Program-made: the position numbers and the translations under genes
Notes under the pieces: model-generated
What the model saw: the letters and a program-made list of their open reading frames with translations, nothing else
What the model was told of the DNA's origin: nothing
The model's database searches: none
Shown: one piece after another, positions 33,151 through 42,959 of the stretch
Numbering within the stretch: the first letter of the stretch is position 1
Layout of the letters: each line of letters starts with the position of its first letter
Assembly: GCA_036924085.1 (NCBI GenBank)
Contig: JAVGWX010000008.1
Span: forward strand, 49,521,019 to 49,585,018
From: Ariolimax columbianus
Lineage: Eukaryota > Mollusca > Gastropoda > Stylommatophora > Arionidae
Direction: 5' to 3'
Length of the DNA stretch: 64,000 nucleotides

Positions 33151-33957
33151 TTGTTCATGCGTAGTGTGTCGACCAAAATCCCAACAGATTGACAAGGTAA
33201 AGCCCAGTACTCCGCTGTCTCGGGATGAGAGCCGCGAGGGGTGTGTGTGTTCAATATTTGTGTCCGCTTTCCTTGTTTGTCCGTGTCTGACTCCCTGTTT
33301 CTTCGCGTTCCGCCCCCGGGGTCTTTGGATTGTGTCTACCTTCGGGTTAGCGTGACACTTGCTGTGCTGAGAATACGGTTTTGGGAGAGGCATGCTGTAA
33401 ATTCCGGTGGAAGGGGGCAGAAAGTAGGCAGCTTCAGTCCAAGCAATAAGGCCCTTAAATAGTGATAACCAGGCGTGAAAAATATTGTACAGTAAAGCGG
33501 TACGCTCAATGCCAGCTTGGGCTGTTTTCTCGCGGTATAGTTGGGAGGTATAGAACCTAGGAAAAGCAGATCCAGTGAAGCTATGAGTTGCTCAAAGAGC
33601 AATGGAATGAAGAACTTGAATAGTATATAAATGGACGGATTACAAAACACATAATTCATGCACCAAACCACATACAATGACGTTTTTAAATTAGGCAGAC
33701 TGGCTGAGAATTTGGCGTGACAACAGATGAACAATAAAAGTAGCGTCTAGGTGGTCCTGCTCATTTTTAAACGTCTCCTCGGATGTTCATTAATGAGATG
33801 GAGAGATTGCACGAGTTAAGTCTTCAGTACAACACGTAAAAGACAGAAATGAGTATAAACAACATTTAACTAAGCTACCTGATAATAGAACACACTTCTT
33901 ATGTCTGATTTAATGTGATTAGAGAAAGAAACAAAATAACGACTTACACAGTAGTCA

Positions 33958-34165
33958 GAAGAAAAACAAGAAGAAGAAGAAGAAAAAAAAGAAGACTAAA
34001 AAGAAGAACTAGAAATAAAAAAGAATAGGAAGAATAAGATAACGCGGAAGAAAAATAAGAAAATGAAGAAGAAAAAAAAGAAGAAGAGAAAGAAGCAGAG
34101 AAAGAAAAAGATATAGAGAAGATAAAAAGGAAGAAGAAGAAGAATTAGGAAAATATGAAACATTA
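33958..34165. repeat. (AAG)n-rich purine tract
   Basis: Degenerate AAG/AAAG repeats over ~200 bp in intron 2 of the protease. Confidence 0.9.
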
Positions 34166-35429
34166 GAGGAAGGATAAAAAGAAAAGAAGACGTAGAGCTG
34201 GTTCTCTGCTGATCCTGAAATGTTCTAGTATACTTAGCTGAAAATGAATACCTGACGTACTGTTAAGGCAGCTCAAACCAGAACTCGTCATCAAATCGTT
34301 GATATAATGTACATGAGAGTTTCTTAGACTTCATCCCCGACCGCAGTGTCTAAAATGGTTTTTACTTTTACCTTTCTGTGACCTTGTTGATGTTGTTGTT
34401 CGAAGCTACTCGTTTCGAATGTCTTTAAAAGCGGGTTATATTGGTTCTTCTTTCATCCGGACGCGCACTTGAGAAGGCTCATCCGAATGGTCACCCCTAA
34501 GGGGATTACAGTGCCGATCCCCACCTTGTTGACCAGACTGCTGGGATAGATACAATATGTTTTCAAGATCACGAACGTGGTCTTGGTCAGCATATTTCAC
34601 GTGGTCATGATTACTCTTGTATCCCTATGTATAACCTTTAATCTATATATATAATTAGTATCCAGAAGATATGAACGATTGTCATTTTATATAAAATGAT
34701 GTAGTAATGTGTTACCCATAGGGACTCTTAAAGGTACGTAAGATAGGTATGCAGTACGCTTAGAAGACAAGGACCCGTCGCGATAACCGTCCATAAGCCC
34801 GATTACCTAACCAACTAATGCGTGGGTGGCCATATGAAGGGGAGTAGAACCATGGCATAGATGGCTATATCCTGCTCTTGGGGGCGTGGTGGGAGGACAT
34901 CCTTGACAACATAGGCCACATGTCAAAATAGTGCCAAACAGCGACGGTTTAGCTTGCCGATGTGTAAGTTCGCGTGGTTATAGTTCCTGGTTCGCATATG
35001 TTTTATCATTTTACATATTGGGATCTAGAAATGGTATGTCAATTTCCTTCACTATGAAGTATTGTACGTTCAGACATTAGCCTAACAAAACAAGATGCCT
35101 TTGAACTGACGCTGAAAGTTAAAGTGTGAAAGATGTAGTTTTGAGCGTTTATTTTCTTTTTTATCTAACTACTTTTATAGGAGAAACGGATTCAATATAC
35201 ACGTATTATCGTGTTTAGCTGAGGTGTTTTAGCTTTAGCTGTTTTGTATTGTAGATTTTCATGTAATTTGTAAAATGTTCTCTACATGAAAGGGGTAGTG
35301 TCAATGTTTTGTGTGTTACTGTCGGTAGAACCTGTTGAACATGTGAAATGCATGTAAATGTAAACAACTTGTTTGTAAAAATGGATTAGATTGTGAATAC
35401 GTTTCGTGAACGTGTATATTGTAACTTAC

Positions 35430-35581
35430 CTTGTTCCTGACAATGAGCACAGCTCCGCAGATGTGATACCAGCCGCCATTTTGATTGACCTGGATGGAGG
35501 CCTGGTGATGGTGGGCGAACAGAGCGGTGGGCATACCGTTCACGATACGTTTCTCTTGTCCTGGGGCTACCAGTGAGGAGG
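35430..35581 (-). CDS. Protease exon 2: propeptide and mature N-terminus
   Basis: 152 bp. The acceptor follows a pyrimidine-rich stretch (TTCTGTATCTCTTCTCAAG). It encodes the rest of the signal and propeptide (SSLVAPGQEKR), the activation site R|IVNG, and 'HICGAVLIVRNK' with the Cys that pairs with the Cys after the catalytic His (Cys42-Cys58 in chymotrypsin numbering). The donor AAG|GTAAGT is consensus, phase 0. Confidence 0.9.
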
Positions 35582-35989
35582 CTTGAGAAGAGATACAGAA
35601 GGTCAATCTTTTTTTGTATTCTTTGATTGTATTTGATAATATGGTTTGTGGCAACGTCATATGACAGTGATTTGGTCAGGGCTTTGTAATTCTTTAGAGA
35701 TGACGTAGGCTTCTTATCTTATATAGAGAAAATAGATTTGTTAATTTTTAGACAGGAGAGAGGTTTGTTCTATAATAGAGGGTAAATATATTTGTTAATT
35801 AATAAAGGAGAGAGAGGTTTGTTCTCTTACAGAGAAGAAAAAAGTTAGTTAAATTATGGAGAAGAAAACTGTTTTTTAATTTGTATTTAGAGGTGGGAGA
35901 GGGGGAATCGGGATAGGGGAACTGCCAAAATAATGTCTCAAATAACAACACTTCTACTTCTCATGTATCAGACGTTCCATTTATGTCCC

Positions 35990-37125
35990 TTTATATTTTT
36001 TACAGGCATATGAAGAAAATATGTCGCGTTTCATGGAAACAAATAGAAGTCATGGAAAAACTAGGACTGGAAAGAGAACTATTGAAAGACATTCAGAGCC
36101 GACCAATCGTACATTTTGAAAAAAGTCAAATATATAGCACTCATGTGAAAACCATAGGAGAGGTAAAGGCAATCGAGCAGTACGTAGGCAACATTACAAG
36201 TGGGAGGGTAACATCAAACGATGGATGAACAACAGTCTGTGTGTACCCCCAGGACAAGAGATGGAGAATATTGCAGATCAATTGCAGTTAACTTTAATTC
36301 TGGTGACGGCACTTGAGATGGATTCAATTGAATATACGTTTAAGAAAGAGTCGGGTGATTGTTGATTGTAGAATCAAAGTGACAGTACCAGTTGAGTTTT
36401 TAAATAGTGTTGCTGATAGTAAATTCGCAGCGAGGAAGAAAATCGATTTAAGATCATTGACAAGACTTAGACAATGATCACTTACATGGCGAAAACCAGA
36501 CCTAAAGTTATCCTGCAGAAGCATAACGCTCAGAACGTCACGAGTTTTGAATATTTCGGCTTAACTATTTATCAACAACGGAGATTGCCATAAATAAATA
36601 AAGAGACAAATGACAATGGCACTATAGAGGTTAAGTAGAATGAAAAACGAATAGTAGAACACTTACAGAATGACCAAAAAAAAGATGTTAAAGACTTGCA
36701 AATTCCCTGTGGCACAGTGTAAATGCAAGACATGGTCAGCACCCGAAACCCTACCGAAGAAGATTGAATCCTTCGAGCTAAAATGCTAAAGGAGTGTGCT
36801 CAAAATGCCATGGATAGCGAAACATAAAAACGCATTTAATCATTCAGAGTCTCGATACAAGAATTAATACTAAACAACATTAAGTCCAGGAAATGAACAT
36901 ACCTCCACATCAAACGTCACAGTAGCCTAGAAAGAACAACACAGAAGTGAATGGTATCTGGCAAAAAAGGTAGCGGCAGACTGAGAAGATGGACAGTGGA
37001 GATTACAGATGCTCTGGGTTTGACACGGCAGAGGCGGGAGAGCTTCCCATGGATCGAGTGTCTTACTGGTAGGTGGGCGGCGTTCTGGCAAAAAATATGC
37101 TACATGATGATGATGAATAACAAAC
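35990..37125 (+). mobile_element. RTE-like LINE 3' end with (ATG)n tail
   Basis: Plus-strand remnants: 'RVSWKQIEVMEKLGLERELLKDIQSR' and 'GRVTSN' (36,020-36,225), later 'RKRMEDGQWRLQMLWV'-type sequence around 36,990-37,070 in place of the usual 'GRPRRRWTDDITDAMG' and 'A..R..WR' motifs. The tail is ATGATGATGATGAATAA at 37,107-37,122. It is riddled with stops and lies in intron 1 of the protease. Confidence 0.6.
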
Positions 37126-37294
37126 GGTAAACGACATCTTCAAGGGCCACATGTATCTGTTTTCAACACATAAGCATCTACAGTGAACAAGAAAGCACAA
37201 CCGACGAATTGAGAAATGGTTTAAGGTTTAGATAATTGTTTGGAACAAAACAGAATATAAGGCACCACTTATGGTCAGTGTCTAGAACAGACAG

Positions 37295-37650
37295 GAATTA
37301 GAAGTGACTTAATACAGGTTTATAAATTAAGTTAACAGAAATAATACATTAGACTATACCAAGTTTTGCAAAGTACAACAGGCTACAAAGAACAAGAGAG
37401 CACAACTTCAAATTGTTTAATGACAGGTCAAAATTAAATATTATGAAATATTTACTTAGTCAGAAAGTGGTGAGTGTTTGGAATGCATTGCCAAATGATG
37501 TGGTTGAGGCAGGGTTAGTCAATGCGTTCAAAAATAAATTGGATACTTTCAATTACTTTTAGCGTTTGTGGAGTGGAATAAACTGGTTGTATTTATACTC
37601 TGTAGAACCTTCTAAACCAGTATAATGAAGTTAAATTAAGTTAAGTTAAA
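37295..37650 (+). mobile_element. CR1-like LINE 3' end beside the exon 1 donor
   Basis: Encodes 'RSDLIQVYKLS', 'MTGQN.ILWNIYLVRKW' and, in another frame, 'VVSVWNALPNDVVEAGLVNAFKNKLDTFNYF' to a stop, then the hairpin CTGGTT...AACCAG and (AAGTT)n ending about 37,650. The protease exon 1 donor (37,663-37,664) is only ~15 bp further on. Confidence 0.8.
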
Positions 37651-37664
37651 TAAATACAACTTAC

Positions 37665-37695
37665 CCAGAAGGCAAACAAATACGATTAACTTCAT
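37665..37695 (-). CDS. Protease exon 1: start codon and signal peptide
   Basis: ATG at 37,693-37,695 opens MKLIVFVCLL, a short basic-then-hydrophobic signal peptide. The exon ends after one extra G (phase 1) at a good donor, G|GTAAGT. Exon 2 begins with CC, completing an Ala codon, so this start joins in frame to the RIVNG exon. A TATA box lies about 90 bp upstream. A CR1-like LINE tail ends within ~20 bp of the donor on the intron side. Confidence 0.8.
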
Positions 37696-37785
37696 AATGA
37701 CAATGAGTGTCTCATCGACTGTGACTCTGAGACGGCTGATCTGGGATCTGTTGACAACGGTGATGATGTTTGCTTACAGTCCGTC

Positions 37786-37795
37786 CTTTTATATA
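37786..37795 (-). promoter_or_regulatory. TATA box of the protease gene
   Basis: The minus strand reads TATATAAAAG here, ~90 bp upstream of the ATG. A transcription start 25-30 bp downstream (about 37,760) would give a 5' UTR of ~65 nt. Inference from sequence and position. Confidence 0.65.
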
Positions 37796-37949
37796 CTATT
37801 GCCAACAGCATCATTAAGTCCTGCATGTACTTTCAGAATGTCCTAATCACTTAGAGAAATGCTAACTTAACCATTGACCGCGAACTGCTATGTTCTGCGA
37901 TCTTGTATCGGAGCCAAGATACTGAATTTTAGTATTCGCCAATGAGATC

Positions 37950-38185
37950 GATAGTCCCATATTTTAGGTGTACTACCCAGATACTCAAGAGACTGTTGCG
38001 GCGCTGGGCTATCCGGGCTTAGCGGGACTATGTCATCCGCGTGGACGAGGTCAGTGATGCACCTTTGGTCAATAGTGGTTCTATGGTGTTGAGAGGTGAG
38101 GCGGTCCAGGAATCATTCGGCAGCCTAACAGAAGAGATCAGAAGCAATGACGTAGTCCTGTCTAACCGCGGTAGATGTTGGGAAT
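37950..38185 (-). mobile_element. LINE RT fragment
   Basis: The minus strand encodes 'VIASDLFC', 'CITDLVHADDIVPLSPDSPA', resembling the 'RQGCVIAP.LF' and 'FTDLDYADDV.L' motifs of an RT domain. The catalytic YADD has become HADD. Broken fragment. Confidence 0.6.
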
Positions 38186-38187
38186 CT

Positions 38188-38189
<2 letters not shown>

Positions 38190-38234
<45 letters not shown>

Positions 38235-38332
38235 AGAGAGAGAGAGAGAGAGGGAGAGGAAGAAAGAGAGAGAGAGGGAGAGAGAGAAGAAGAGAAGGAG
38301 AGTTAGAGGGAGAGGGAGAGAGATAGAGAGAG
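38190..38332. repeat. (GA)n-rich tract
   Basis: AG dinucleotide repeat with AAG and GG interruptions, near the RT fragment. Confidence 0.95.
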
Positions 38333-38394
38333 TTCTCCCGCGACGAATTCTGGCACCGGTATCCGTAGACAACGCTTTAATTAATCAAACCTAG

Positions 38395-40480
38395 AAGCGG
38401 AGCAGGAGTTCTGATGCCTTGCATGGCCTTCCACAAGAGATGCACGCACTTATATCCAATGCGGACAACGCAGACACGAAATAGACCACATTCTATCCAA
38501 CTTCCAAACCATCAGAAAATCAGCCCCAAAATAAAACCGCCCACCACCAAACCATAATAATAATAGAATATCACAAGCTTCCCGAGCATTATTGGAAGAG
38601 AGGCACAAAATGGATCTCAACAATGCAGCTTTCAATGCCTTCATCTCACTCTGCCGTCAAAAACTCAAAGAAGAGTTTGCCCGCCAGCACCTCTTTGCAT
38701 CGGTATAGCCACTATGTAGCGTAAAGCTATCTTCTCAGCACATCTCCGAGCACCACCATGCCAGTCCCTGCCTGAAAGCACCTGGTGGGTCCCGAACTAC
38801 ATCTAGACTAGACATGGAGAAGATCATCAATGAGTATTACACCGATTTATTCAGGTAATCTGACCTTCCACCCATCACACCCCACTTTCACCCCTTTCCA
38901 AACTTCCTACCCTAAAAAATGAGCCACGCCCTTGATAGTGGCCGCCTAAGAAATCACTCGATGTAGATAACATCACTGCAGATGACCTCAAAGCGTGTGG
39001 ACTACCATTCCATCCAGCCCTAGGCCCGATACCTTCAGTCTCTGGTAACTCCAACACAATACGTGTCTGCATAGAAAAGGAGACGATGAACGCAGTGGAA
39101 ACTCCCGCCTGTCCCGGCCAACTCTAAACAAAATGTATACTGGCCTGTCCCGGTGAACTCTATACTAAATGTATACTGTCCTGTCCCGGCCAACTCTTTA
39201 CTAAATGTATACTCGCCTGTCCCGGTCAACTCTATATTAAATGTATACTCGCCTATCCCGGCCAACTCTATACTAAATGTATACTCGCCTGTCCCGGTCA
39301 ACTCTATACTAAATGTATACTGGCCTGTCCCGGTGAACTCTATACTAAATGTATACTGGCCTGTCCCGGTCAACTCTATACTAAATGTATACTGTCCTGT
39401 CCCGGTCAACTCTATACTAAATGTATACTGTCCTGTCCCGGTCAACTCTATACAAAATGTATACTGGCCTGTCCCGGTGAACTCTATACTAAATGTATAC
39501 TGTCCTCACCCGGCCAACTCTTTACTAAATGTATACTCGCCTGTCCCGGTCAACTCTATATTAAATGTATACTCGCCTATCCCGGCCAACTCTATACTAA
39601 ATGTATACTCGCCTGTCCCGGTCAACTCTATACTAAATGTATACTCGCCTATCCCGGTCACCTATATACTAAATGTATACTCGCCTGTCCTGGTCACCTC
39701 TATACTAAATGTATACTCGCCTGTCCTGGTCACCTCTATACTAAATGTATACTCGCCTGTCCCTGGCACCTCTATACTAAATGTATACTTGCTAGGATGC
39801 GTCACCTTCTCCAAGCTACCCACCGATGAACCACATCTCAATCTGCTGTCGTCTAATTGAAACACCCAGAGAGAATCAAACTCCTTTAATCGTCACCTAT
39901 TATCGATTATAAGAAAGCATTCGGCTCTGTACAGCCACGTTTCGTCTGCCACTCGCTGCTGGACCAAGGCATTATTTCTGACTATGTCAAAATCCTTGCT
40001 AACTACTATTGAAGAAAGTACGAAAACCTGTCCCCACTTTCAAAAGTCGTTAATAGAATCCGTCCAGAAAGGTGTTTGTCAGGGGGATCCTATCGCATCA
40101 GGATGATTTAGTGCTCATCACAGAAACAAAGACCTCAACCAGATGGTAGCTATGGTTAATAAAGTAGGGAGAACAACTGGCCTCGAGGGTGAACACCTTC
40201 AATACAAAACGTCACGCGTAACCGCTTCGCTAACGATGACCCAATCATCATCGATGGCGAGGACCTGGAGGACGTGGAGCAGCGCATGAGCTGCAGTGGT
40301 CAGCGACCCATAGCTGACTGCTAGCCTCAGGGCCAGCGAACCAGGGCTGCCAATACCCTTCTACACCTCCACGCGGTGATCCTGGATAACAGGCTGCAGC
40401 AGGGCAGACTGGCTAAGGAGAAGGGATCGAAGAGGGAATGCTAACCCGGTACTCAAAAAATGCTTCCTGAAGTCGGATGT
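38395..40480 (+). mobile_element. RTE-type LINE remnant interrupted by a 36-bp repeat array
   Basis: Plus-strand decay products of a non-LTR ORF2. Before the array: 'SAHLRAPPCQSLPESTWWVPN'-like spacer sequence. After it: 'IDYKKAFGSVQPRFVCHSLLDQGII' (RT motif A region, Asp kept), 'VQKGVCQGDPIASG' (cf. V.QGDPISP), and 'NRFANDDPIIIDGEDLED' (cf. FADD; here FANDD). Many frameshifts. RTE is the best guess from the DYKKAFDS and QGDPISP-like motifs. Confidence 0.65.
39108..39795. repeat. 36-bp tandem repeat, about 19 copies
   Basis: Unit CCTGTCCCGGTCAACTCTAT then ACTAAATGTATACTGG-type (36 bp). Copies differ at a few positions (GTCAAC/GTGAAC/GCCAAC, CTCGCC/CTGGCC/CTGTCC). Because 36 is a multiple of 3, a 235-codon frame stays open on plus (12-residue repeat with NSILNVY) and a 136-codon frame on minus. 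No start context, domain or neighbouring exon supports a gene. Confidence 0.95.
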
Positions 40481-40639
40481 GTTGGACCGAAAGGTGCAAA
40501 TATCGCAGTCAAGCTATCAACTACGACACAACGGAATCCGTTCTCTGAACTGCATTCTGCTACTTAAGCCCTTTCAGGGTTTGGTAGCGGGAGATTGAGA
40601 ACGAACGAAAAGGAAGAAGAAGAATAAGAAGAACATGCA

Positions 40640-42680
40640 AGCGACCTAAATTCAGAATTAACAACATGTTGTCGCTCGGGCTGGGCAGCTCTCTGGTGGC
40701 ACTGCTTTCCCCACTGAAATACCCCATGTGTCCTATGACGTTTACACCAAGCGGGTAAGAGCCGCTATTTGATCTAGCCACGGAAAGGAAACCACGGTAG
40801 ACAAACCAACCTACTGCCTTGGAGGTACTATCGGGAGATGGAAAGGCTATGGGAGACAACCCAAAACAGAAAACCCAACCCGAACTGCCGAAGACGGAGT
40901 GTGTCAGCTACGGCGCAGGGACCGGGAAAAATCAGGACACACACGCACCAACAGGATATGGTCAAGCGACAGTCTACCCTATCGTCATGGTGTCGCTCCT
41001 ACAGGGGGAGGCAGAATAGTGGGGCTGATCAACAAACTTGGAACCTGAAAGTGGTACAATGGAATGCAGAGGGCGTGAGAAACAAAAAACCCGAACTCGG
41101 AACTGCAAGAATTTCTCAAAGAAAACGATATAGACATTATGTGTATTCAGGAAACACACCTAATAGAAACTCAAAATTGTTCATCCGAAGATATGAATGT
41201 TTCCGTCAAGATAGGGAAAAAAGAACTAAAGGAGGAATAATAACACTAGTAAAAGACTCTTTACCAGCAGTTAAAACAAATAGATCTGGACCAGATGAAT
41301 TTATTATTTTTTTATGAGTTGTGAGCCGTGTCACCTAACCACTAGGCCACGCCGTCCCCTCCAGATGAATTAAAATACATCACATGAGACTCAATGATAA
41401 CAAACTGCTATAGTCCACCGGCCACAGCTCTGGCAATATACAAAGTCAAAATTGAAGAGTCGAGACACCTCATAGTGGGAGATTTTAACAGTCACACCCC
41501 AAACTGGGGCTACAAAACAATGGACCAGAGAGACGGGGGGTAGAAGATTAGATGATGGAAAACAAAGTCATCTTAATAAATAGGCCAGACGATAGGCACA
41601 CATATTACTCTAGAATATGGAAAAAAATGAGTACTCCAGACCTTGCGATGGCAACAGACGACCTTCACCGGCTAACAGCAAGAACAGTCAACAGCCAACT
41701 GGATGGAAGCGGCCATGTCCCAATCACTTTAGAAATATGTAATATGGGACAAACAGAGATAACAGATATGCACCCACGCTGGAATTTCAAAGGAGCAAAC
41801 TGGATTATTTTAGAGAAAATGTAAATAAACTCTGTGAAAATATATCCCATGCCAAAAAATTAAATAAAAATGTTACCATCATGACGGAGGCTATCATCCA
41901 GGCAGTAAATTAATCAAATCCATGTGGAAAACGGAAAACCTATAAACCCTATTGGAGCAATAAACTAGGCAAAATGCACAAAGAACTAAGTGAGACAAGA
42001 GATACCATGAAAAAACATCCTTCACCAGATAAAAACAGGGAAACAGAGCAAAATTAAAAACACATTCTTAGAGTCAAAGAAGGGTGAGATCCAAATAAAT
42101 TTTTCAGGAAACGACTGAAAGCATAAGCATGGAAAGAGGTACAAGTAATTTCTGGAAGCTGATAAGAGCATTAAATGAAGAAACCAGAGGGAGCCATGGG
42201 AGGACAGTCATTAAGGAAAATGAGAAACATCATACAGGGAAAATGGCAGCAAACATCCTGGCTGAATTTTTCAGAGAGGATCGTACTACAACATTGACAC
42301 GAGAACGCAAACTAGAGGTCAGAAAAGAGATAAAAGAGAACCTGAAGACACAGAATGCGGATCCCTGAATGAAGGCATCATTCAAAATAGTAGAGATAAA
42401 CACTGCTATTCAGAAACTGAAAAACAAGAAAGCTCCAGGAAAAGATGGCATCACATGATTAAAAACCTAGATCAAGGGTCAAGAAGAAAACTCATGAAAA
42501 TCTGTAATCAATAATGGAGCACGGGTAGGATCCCAGACCTGTGGCGGGAGGCTATCATTATCCCAATCAGAAAACCAAAAAAGGTGAAGACAAGCAAGGA
42601 AAGCTATAGGACAAAAAGCCTGCTCAGTTGTGTTGGAAAAGTCATGGAAAAAAGGTAAATGCAAGACTATAAAACATCTG
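40640..42680 (+). pseudogene. I-like LINE copy E, 5' portion, heavily decayed
   Basis: Homologous to the N-terminal half of the copy D ORF: 'KVVQWNAEGVRNKK' (endonuclease start), 'RRYECFRQDRE...GGIITLVKDS', 'HLIVGDFNSHTPNWGY' (41,468-41,510, endonuclease GDFN motif), 'RPDDRHTYYSRIWKKMSTPDLAM', 'FWKLIRALNEET', and 'LKNKKAPGKDGIT' at 42,420. It stops before the RT catalytic core. Many stops and frameshifts. It is interrupted at 41,302-41,360 by a tRNA-half insertion. The endonuclease end is retained while the RT/RNase H end is missing, opposite to copies A-C. Confidence 0.85.
41302..41360 (-). mobile_element. tRNA-half retroposon with 11-bp target-site duplication
   Basis: 59 bp between two CCAGATGAATT repeats (41,291-41,301 and 41,361-41,371). 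On the minus strand it reads as a tRNA-like 5' half with a strong box A (GTGGCCTAGTGGTTAGG) followed by an A-rich end (CATAAAAAAATAATA), then the target duplication. It resembles a truncated tRNA-derived SINE head retroposed by LINE machinery. Confidence 0.75.
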
Positions 42681-42959
42681 GAAAATAAACCAGCTCCTAC
42701 TCAATTCACTGCTATGATAGGTTTGATATTCTTATTTGTACTGACTGCTGTACCTGATAAAGGCATTGTAAGTCATAACAGAAGTTAAGTTCTTGATTTT
42801 GTTCTAAATTGGTATTTGAACCATTCCTATCTATGTTTTATACTCCACAGGCTACAAAACAGAGACTGGGGTATGAGAGGACTAGGTTTTGAACTCTTCC
42901 AGTTTTACCACCAAAAGCAAGCATTCACATCACTACAATTGATAAAATATAGAGACTTG

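Larger units (their letters stand above)
27820..37695 (-). pseudogene. Chymotrypsin-like S1A serine protease gene (5 exons seen, in-frame stop)
   Basis: A secreted peptidase gene of the trypsin/chymotrypsin family read from 37,695 down to 27,820. The exons join with matching phases: 37,665-37,695 (signal peptide), 35,430-35,581 (propeptide and IVNG), 32,559-32,780 (His and Asp), 29,648-29,849, and 27,820-27,936 (GDSGGP). All introns are GT-AG. Family knowledge: zymogen cleaved at Arg-Ile, then the His-Asp-Ser triad acts on extracellular, probably digestive, protein. The residue six before the catalytic Ser (chymotrypsin position 189) is Ser, which suggests chymotrypsin-like rather than tryptic specificity. 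Two defects: a TAG in frame at 29,688-29,690, and no terminal exon found. It may be a pseudogene, a null allele, or contain a sequencing error. Confidence 0.75.

Noticed and set aside
39153..39860. 235-codon plus-strand ORF with a 12-residue repeat
   Set aside because: It is a 36-bp tandem array, equally open on the minus strand, embedded in a LINE remnant, with no start context or domain.
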